Source: Streptomyces sp. QL37
GTDB lineage: Bacteria; Actinomycetota; Actinomycetes; Streptomycetales; Streptomycetaceae
DNA length: 64,000 nucleotides
Direction of reading: 5' to 3'
NCBI RefSeq assembly: GCF_002941025.1
Contig: NZ_PTJS01000001.1
Location: forward strand, 3,720,001-3,784,000
Positions within the stretch are counted from its first letter, which is position 1. The number at the start of each line of letters is the position of its first letter. The notes below the pieces were generated by a model. It was given only the letters and a program-made list of their open reading frames with translations. It ran no database searches and had not been told where the DNA came from. The translations under genes were made by a program, and so were the position numbers. Positions 59,720-64,000 of this stretch are shown piece after piece.

Positions 59720-61165
59720 TCACTGCCCCTCCGGCCCCCACTCCTCCGGGACCCACTGCGCCGTGTCCGAGCGGTAGTAGTACGACGGCCGGGCCGTGAG
59801 GCTGCTCGTACGGAAGGGCTTGCCCCCGTCGTCGATGCGCAGCATCCCCCTCCTGCCGCCGCTGGTCCACTCCAGCTCCAGGTACCAGGTGACGTCGTGC
59901 CCCTCCACGTGCGCGTCGAGGTGGAAGACCTCGACGTCGGTGGAGCTCACCCGGTAGGGGAAGTCCTTCGCGGGGACGACCACGCCCGCGTCCTCGCCCG
60001 CGACGGGCTTCGTGCGCGGCCGGCTGTCGTCCAGGTCGATGTCGAAGGTCTGTGGCGTGATGCCACCTCCACAGCCGTTCCCCATCGAGTACGCACCCCA
60101 GGCGAGCGGTGCGTTGCGCCCCAGCACCCGCACGTGCAGCCCGTTCAGCACGACCGCCTCACCGGACGTCCCCTGGAGGGTGAGTTCGAGCTTCATGTCA
60201 CCCCCGTCCACACCGTCGAGGACCCGCGCCCAGCCACGGGTGTCCTGGGGCGGGGGCGCCGGCGGCAGGTCGTCGGGCGCCTGGTCGAACAAGTAGTACT
60301 GCCCGCAGGGTGATTCCCAGTTGTACGAACTGATGGTCGCGTGCACGGGTACGCCACCACCGCTCTCCGGCCGGCGCGAGGACGGCGAGGGCGTGGCGCT
60401 CTTCCCGGCGGCCGGAGAGGAGGCGGTTCGGCTGGGATCGGCGGACGGGCTGCCGCTCCTGCTCGGTTTCTCGCTCCCGCTCGCCCTGCCGGTCGGCACG
60501 ACCGGCGGGAGGCTGAGCCCCACGTCCGCCCGCCCGTCGTCCGAGGGCTCGTCACTTCCGAGGCCACGGACGGTGAGGGCGGCGGAAACCGTGAGCGCCA
60601 CGACCGCCACCGCGGTGAACAGGACACGCAGCTTCCTGCTGGTGCGGCGACGCGGAGCGGGGACGCCGGGGCGCGACCCCTGGGGTGTCACGTCCTCCGC
60701 CACGGATTCCGCTTCGGTTCGCGACGGGAGTTCCGCTTCAGCCTGGAGGGCGGCGCCGTCGGTCGGTGCGGGCCCGGGCACCGTCGGCCCGGACGCGTCG
60801 GGCCCGGACTCCGCGAGCACGGCAGCGGACGCGTGGGGCTCGTCGGGCTCGTCGGGCTCGTCGGGCTCGTCGGGGGACACGTCGGCGGTCCCGGCCGCCT
60901 GAGGCCTCCGAGGCCCCCGCCGCTTCGCCTCGTCGGCGAGGATCCACTTCCGGTGAAGGGCCATCAACTCGTCGGATGAAGCCCGGCACACCCGCGCGAA
61001 GCGTTCGACGGGCGCGTAGTCGTGGGGTACGGCGTCACCGTTGCAGTACCGGTGCACGGTCGAGGTGCTCATGTGCAGCTTCCGGGCGAGCGCCCCGTAA
61101 CTGAGCCCGGACCTCTCCTTCAGCTCCCTGAGCAGCGCCGCGAAGTCCTGGATCTCTGTGCCCAC
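59720..61165 (-). CDS. HTH-transmembrane protein with extracytoplasmic domain
   Basis: The 481-residue product has an N-terminal XRE-type helix-turn-helix (LKERSGLSYGALARKLHMS, then STVHRYCNGD). A disordered acidic linker follows with a (DEP)4 tract, then one membrane helix (LRVLFTAVAVVALTVSAAL), a serine/proline-rich stalk and a roughly 180-residue outer domain (from VPVHATISSYNWESPCG) containing two cysteines. It looks like a one-component membrane regulator that senses an outside signal. GTG 61165 follows GGAAGGGG at ten bases. No target gene is identified. Confidence 0.85.
   Translation of the reverse strand: MGTEIQDFAALLRELKERSGLSYGALARKLHMSTSTVHRYCNGDAVPHDYAPVERFARVCRASSDELMALHRKWILADEAKRRGPRRPQAAGTADVSPDEPDEPDEPDEPHASAAVLAESGPDASGPTVPGPAPTDGAALQAEAELPSRTEAESVAEDVTPQGSRPGVPAPRRRTSRKLRVLFTAVAVVALTVSAALTVRGLGSDEPSDDGRADVGLSLPPVVPTGRASGSEKPSRSGSPSADPSRTASSPAAGKSATPSPSSRRPESGGGVPVHATISSYNWESPCGQYYLFDQAPDDLPPAPPPQDTRGWARVLDGVDGGDMKLELTLQGTSGEAVVLNGLHVRVLGRNAPLAWGAYSMGNGCGGGITPQTFDIDLDDSRPRTKPVAGEDAGVVVPAKDFPYRVSSTDVEVFHLDAHVEGHDVTWYLELEWTSGGRRGMLRIDDGGKPFRTSSLTARPSYYYRSDTAQWVPEEWGPEGQ
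60839..60874. repeat. Nine-bp tandem repeat (about four copies) in the HTH-membrane gene
   Basis: GTCGGGCTC is repeated about four times in frame, giving DEP-DEP-DEP-DEP in the cytoplasmic linker. Copy number could change by slippage without breaking the frame. Confidence 0.9.
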
Positions 61166-61368
61166 CTCGACCGTTCCCCTTCCGTGCGTTCCCGGAGCGC
61201 GTTCCAGGGACGTGGTGTCCGCGCAGGTCGGAGTGCGTGCGAACGTTCCAGCGTCCCACATGCCCCGCCGGCCGTTGCAGCGGAGATCCGGGGCTGGACA
61301 AGATGTGGACACACCGCGGCGTTCCCCACGATCCGCACATCCCACCCTCGTCCGTCCCGGGAGCCGCC

Positions 61369-61467
61369 ATGCCTGCTCGACCTGCGCTCAGCGTGACCGA
61401 CGCAGTCGCCGCAGCAGTGCTGATCGTCTGCATCGCAGTCGTCATCGCACTCCTGCGGAACCTCTGA
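61369..61467 (+). CDS. 32-residue single-helix membrane peptide
   Basis: ATG 61369 follows GGGAG at five bases and opens a 32-codon frame. The product starts MPARPALSVTDA, has one membrane helix (AVAAAVLIVCIAVVIALL), and ends RNL. Good ribosome site, a clean membrane segment and isolation between two larger genes support a real small gene. Function unknown; it could modulate the divergent HTH-membrane protein or another complex. Confidence 0.55.
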   Translation: MPARPALSVTDAVAAAVLIVCIAVVIALLRNL

Positions 61468-61558
61468 TCACGCGTCACCGACCAGTAGACCCGCCCGCAC
61501 ATCAGGGCGCCAAACGGCGCCCCGGGCACATGCCACCTTCGAACGGGGAGAACCACCC

Positions 61559-62278
61559 ATGCGTAACCTTCACTTCCGCCGTGCCGCCCGCACCTCCGTC
61601 CTGGGCACCGCGGCCCTGGTAGCGGCCCTGTCCCTGACGGCCTGCCAGAGCGGCAGCCCGGCCGCCGCGGACGACTCCGCCGGCTCGGCCTCCCTGAAGC
61701 CCGCCGCCGGCACCTCGGCGGCCCCGGCGGCGGACACGGACGCGAAGACGGCAGGCAACTCCGGCACTTCCGGCTCCGCTTCGGGCACGGTCGAGGATTC
61801 CGGTTCCTCCGCACCGAAGCAGCAGGGCAGCGACGCGGACAGCGACAGCGGCGCGTCCCTGCCCACGTGCACCGGCGAGAACACCAAGCTGACGATCACC
61901 AGCGTCCAGCGCCCCGTCAACCACATGCTGCTCACCGTGACCAACACCGGCTCGAAGGCGTGCAACGCCTTCTACTACCCGGTCCTGCGCTTCGGCGAGG
62001 CGCAGTCGGTCCCCCCGGTCGTCGAGGACAGCAAGCCGCAGGCCGTCGTCACCGTCGCGCCCGGCCAGTCCGCCTACGCCGGGGTCATGACCTCGTCCGC
62101 CGACGGCAGCGGCACGGGCGGCTACTCCACCAAGGACCTGGCCGTGGGCTTCCTGGACGCGGAATCGGAGTCCGCCGGCGACATGGTGGGCGTCCCGCTG
62201 TCCAAGGACGTGTACGTCGACAGCACGCTGACCGTCACCTACTGGCAGACCGAGATGGACGACGCCCTCATGTACTGA
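61559..62278 (+). CDS. DUF4232 lipoprotein
   Basis: The 239-residue product has a lipoprotein signal (LSLTACQS), a disordered linker rich in serine, alanine and glycine (about 30-100), and a DUF4232 domain (about 103-235). Conserved cysteines lie in LPTCTGEN and SKACNAFYYP, with YWQTEMDDALMY at the end. Such proteins are common in the Streptomyces envelope without a known function. The ATG has GGGGAG upstream. Confidence 0.87.
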   Translation: MRNLHFRRAARTSVLGTAALVAALSLTACQSGSPAAADDSAGSASLKPAAGTSAAPAADTDAKTAGNSGTSGSASGTVEDSGSSAPKQQGSDADSDSGASLPTCTGENTKLTITSVQRPVNHMLLTVTNTGSKACNAFYYPVLRFGEAQSVPPVVEDSKPQAVVTVAPGQSAYAGVMTSSADGSGTGGYSTKDLAVGFLDAESESAGDMVGVPLSKDVYVDSTLTVTYWQTEMDDALMY

Positions 62279-62378
62279 CCGTTCAGGTACTGACTTCGGC
62301 GACGGGCGTGGCACCGGGGGGATCGGTGGCCCGCCCGTTCGGCCGTGTCAGGATCTCCCGGACCGCTACGGTCCACAG

Positions 62379-63035
62379 ATGCGTATGTATCTTTCGTCCT
62401 TCCGGACAGGGGACCACCCGGAGCAGATGCTTGCGCTGCTGCACCGGCCGCCCGCCTCCGACGTCACGGTGGCAGTGATAGCCAACGCGGTCGACGCGCT
62501 GCCGGACCGCGAGCGCGAAGCGGCGGTCGAGCGGGAGCTGGGAGCGCTTTCCGAGCTCGGGCTGCGGCCGGTCGAGCTCGACCTGCGTACCTTCTTCGGG
62601 CAACCCGCGGCGCAGGTCACGGCCGCCCTCGCCCGGTTCCCCATGGTCTGGGTCCGCGGCGGCAACGTGTTCGTCCTGCGCCAGGCCATGGCCCGCAGCG
62701 GGGCCGACCGGGCCCTGGTGGACCTGCTGCGGCAGGACGCCTTCGTCTACGCGGGCTACAGTGCCGGCGCCTGCGTCCTGGCCCCCGATCTGCGGGGCCT
62801 GGAGGAGTGCGACCCCCCGGAGGCGGTGGGCGCCGCGTACGGCGACCAGGCCCGCTGGGACGGGCTGGCCCTTCTCGACTACGTCGTGGTGCCCCACATC
62901 GACTCCCCCGGGCACCCCGAGACGGAGATCCTCGGCACCGTGGCCGACCGCTACCGCGCCCAGGGCATCGCCCATCGGACTCTCCGCGACGGCCAGGCCA
63001 TCGTGGTCGACGGACTCGACGCCTCCGTCCGCTGA
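62379..63035 (+). CDS. Peptidase E-like (S51) protein
   Basis: The 218-residue protein resembles dipeptidase E / S51 serine peptidases of the class I glutamine-amidotransferase fold. The GGN segment is WVRGGNVFVLRQ, the nucleophilic serine is S128 in AGYSAGAC, and VVPHIDSPGH carries a histidine. It may cleave Asp-X dipeptides or another small substrate in the cytoplasm. The gene stands alone and converges with the fusion regulator. Confidence 0.87.
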   Translation: MRMYLSSFRTGDHPEQMLALLHRPPASDVTVAVIANAVDALPDREREAAVERELGALSELGLRPVELDLRTFFGQPAAQVTAALARFPMVWVRGGNVFVLRQAMARSGADRALVDLLRQDAFVYAGYSAGACVLAPDLRGLEECDPPEAVGAAYGDQARWDGLALLDYVVVPHIDSPGHPETEILGTVADRYRAQGIAHRTLRDGQAIVVDGLDASVR

Positions 63036-63056
63036 CCGGGCGCAGGCGGAGTCCAC

Positions 63057-63794
63057 TCAGTCCCGCGGCGCCTCGGGGGCCGTCCCGGATTTCGTGTGGA
63101 GAACCTCGCGGGCCTGGTTCGCGGCGCGGGTGGTGTTCTCGGAGACGAAGTCGAGGAAACGGGCGACGCCTTCGAGGCGCGCGGCGGCCGGGGTCCCGGG
63201 GACCAGGATCCCGACGCCCTGCCGGGCGGTCTCGATGACCCGGTCGGTGGCGCGTGCGCTGGCGATCATCGACTGGTACCAGATGTCGTCGTCGACGACG
63301 TAGCGGTCGCGACGGCGTTCGTCCCGCTCCCGCCGGATGAACGACTGGTCCTCCAGGTACGCGATGGCCTTGGAGACGGACGCCGGGCTGACCTGGAGAC
63401 GCTCGACGAGTTCGGCCGCCGTGAGGCTGCCCGAGTCGGTGATGGTGAGGCAGGTCAGGACGCGGGACATCATCTTGGGCATGCCCGACTGAATGAGGAC
63501 GGTGGTGAACACCTCCTCGAACTCGTGCACGGCCTCGGCGTCGCGTCCGTGGGCCTGCGGGGTCGCCTTCGAACCCCGCGGCCCGGCCTGCTTGCGGCGG
63601 TGCTGGCGGTGTTCGGTGGCGCGGTGGGCGAGATCGGCGCGGTAGGCGGTGGGCCCACCGTTGCGCATCACCTCGCGCGTGACCGTCGAGGTCGGACGGT
63701 CGAGGCTTCTCGCGATCTCCGCATAGGGGAGGCCGTCGGCCAGTCCCAGCGCGATCTGCTGGCGTTCCTGCTGGGTGAGCCTGCCTCCGGGCAT
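63057..63794 (-). CDS. Fusion regulator: IS30-type HTH_38 plus GbsR/MarR domain
   Basis: The 245-residue protein starts with an HTH_38-like domain (about residues 1-65) reading RLTQQERQQIALGLADG then AEIARSLDRPTSTVTREV, the type seen at the N-terminus of IS30 transposases. A basic linker (about 58-80) follows, and then a GbsR/MarR winged helix with LTAAELVERLQVSPASVSKA. There is no transposase catalytic domain. It thus has two DNA-binding modules in one chain. It would control genes to its right, where TTGCAAC-type repeats lie, or itself. Confidence 0.85.
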   Translation of the reverse strand: MPGGRLTQQERQQIALGLADGLPYAEIARSLDRPTSTVTREVMRNGGPTAYRADLAHRATEHRQHRRKQAGPRGSKATPQAHGRDAEAVHEFEEVFTTVLIQSGMPKMMSRVLTCLTITDSGSLTAAELVERLQVSPASVSKAIAYLEDQSFIRRERDERRRDRYVVDDDIWYQSMIASARATDRVIETARQGVGILVPGTPAAARLEGVARFLDFVSENTTRAANQAREVLHTKSGTAPEAPRD

Positions 63795-64000
63795 CGTGAT
63801 CTCTCCTCTGTGGTCCGTGAAGCCCCAGCATAGCGTTCACCACCAATTCATTGCAACGCACCAGCACATTCCTGTTGCATTAGACTCAAGACCATTGCAA
63901 CGAAATACCTCCTCTCACCTGCAATATCAGGGTTAGGGCGCAACGAGCTTGTTGCCAACACCATGAACGCAACGTAGCGTTTCACTCATCGGAAACAGCG
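63795..64000. promoter_or_regulatory. AT-richer upstream region with repeated TTGCAAC motifs
   Basis: ATTGCAACG occurs at 63850 and 63894, the inverse GTTGCAT at 63874, and GCAAC-N6-GTTGC at 63940-63955. The stretch is clearly less GC-rich than the rest of the window and lies upstream of the fusion regulator. No reading frame was recognised before the window ends; a divergent gene probably starts beyond 64000. Confidence 0.5.

Noticed and set aside
63057..63794. IS30 transposase remnant
   Set aside because: The frame is intact, the DDE catalytic region is absent, and a complete GbsR-type winged helix follows, so it reads as a regulator.

Overview
The window is about 64 kb of very high-GC DNA with the codon bias, GTG starts and gene content of a Streptomyces (or very close actinomycete) chromosome. 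Supporting marks are futalosine-type menaquinone genes, a class I lysyl-tRNA synthetase divergent from argS, an ECF41 sigma factor, many STAS and histidine-kinase-like anti-sigma proteins, DUF2637, DUF4232 and DUF4229 proteins, and one TTA (bldA-type) leucine codon. From memory, the order between about 17.9 and 34.6 kb (mqnE, Lrp, mqnM, mqnP, mqnL, then resC, resB, ccdA, tlpA, deacetylase-like, phosphatase, hemL) follows the S. coelicolor SCO4494-SCO4469 core. No rRNA, tRNA, CRISPR array, transposase or prophage was seen.

Layout. 1-956: a nested fold-back, an inverted partial copy of the first gene with a third partial copy at the very edge, most likely a contig-end or assembly artefact. 957-7291: membrane protein, a class B penicillin-binding protein, an F420-type oxidoreductase, an APC permease and an SDR. 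7391-13609: acyl-CoA module (acyl-CoA synthetase, thiolase, divergent FabG4-type reductase plus MaoC hydratase, TetR), with a triple-hexamer operator between the divergent genes. 13822-17132: secreted alpha/beta hydrolase with a TTA codon, then a DAACS symporter preceded by a cysteine-rich leader peptide, then a DUF4229 protein. 17256-24181: GNAT enzyme and the late futalosine menaquinone genes mqnE, mqnM, mqnP and mqnL with an Lrp regulator and a rhomboid protease. 24215-26840: MarR-controlled DJ-1/aldehyde dehydrogenase pair. 26906-34570: cytochrome c maturation operon (tlpA, ccdA, resB, resC), a deacetylase-like lipoprotein, a histidine phosphatase and hemL. Menaquinone, c-type cytochrome and haem genes together form a respiratory block.

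35027-40126 is a signalling block. Two STAS proteins and an RsbW-like ATPase face an overlapping operon that encodes a PAS-GAF-PP2C phosphatase, a cobalamin-binding protein with the W-x9-EH motif of CarH photoreceptors, and another STAS protein. This looks like a B12-linked (perhaps light-sensing) partner-switching pathway and is the most interesting system in the window. 40372-42609: SulP-STAS transporter and divergent MerR with a perfect 24-bp palindrome. 42763-49443: small accessory genes, including AraC, Mut7-C RNase, a TetR/FAD-monooxygenase pair with three operator copies, YnfA and an SDR. 49492-58001: RtcB, two DUF3558-like lipoproteins, a DUF2637 membrane protein, and lysS/argS. 58092-64000: an AhpD-like protein and ECF41 sigma factor with two matching candidate ECF41 promoters, an HTH-transmembrane exported protein, a 32-residue membrane peptide, a DUF4232 lipoprotein, an S51 peptidase and an unusual HTH38-GbsR fusion regulator.

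Start codons were chosen by Shine-Dalgarno match, overlap with the upstream stop, and homology sense; uncertain ones are flagged.
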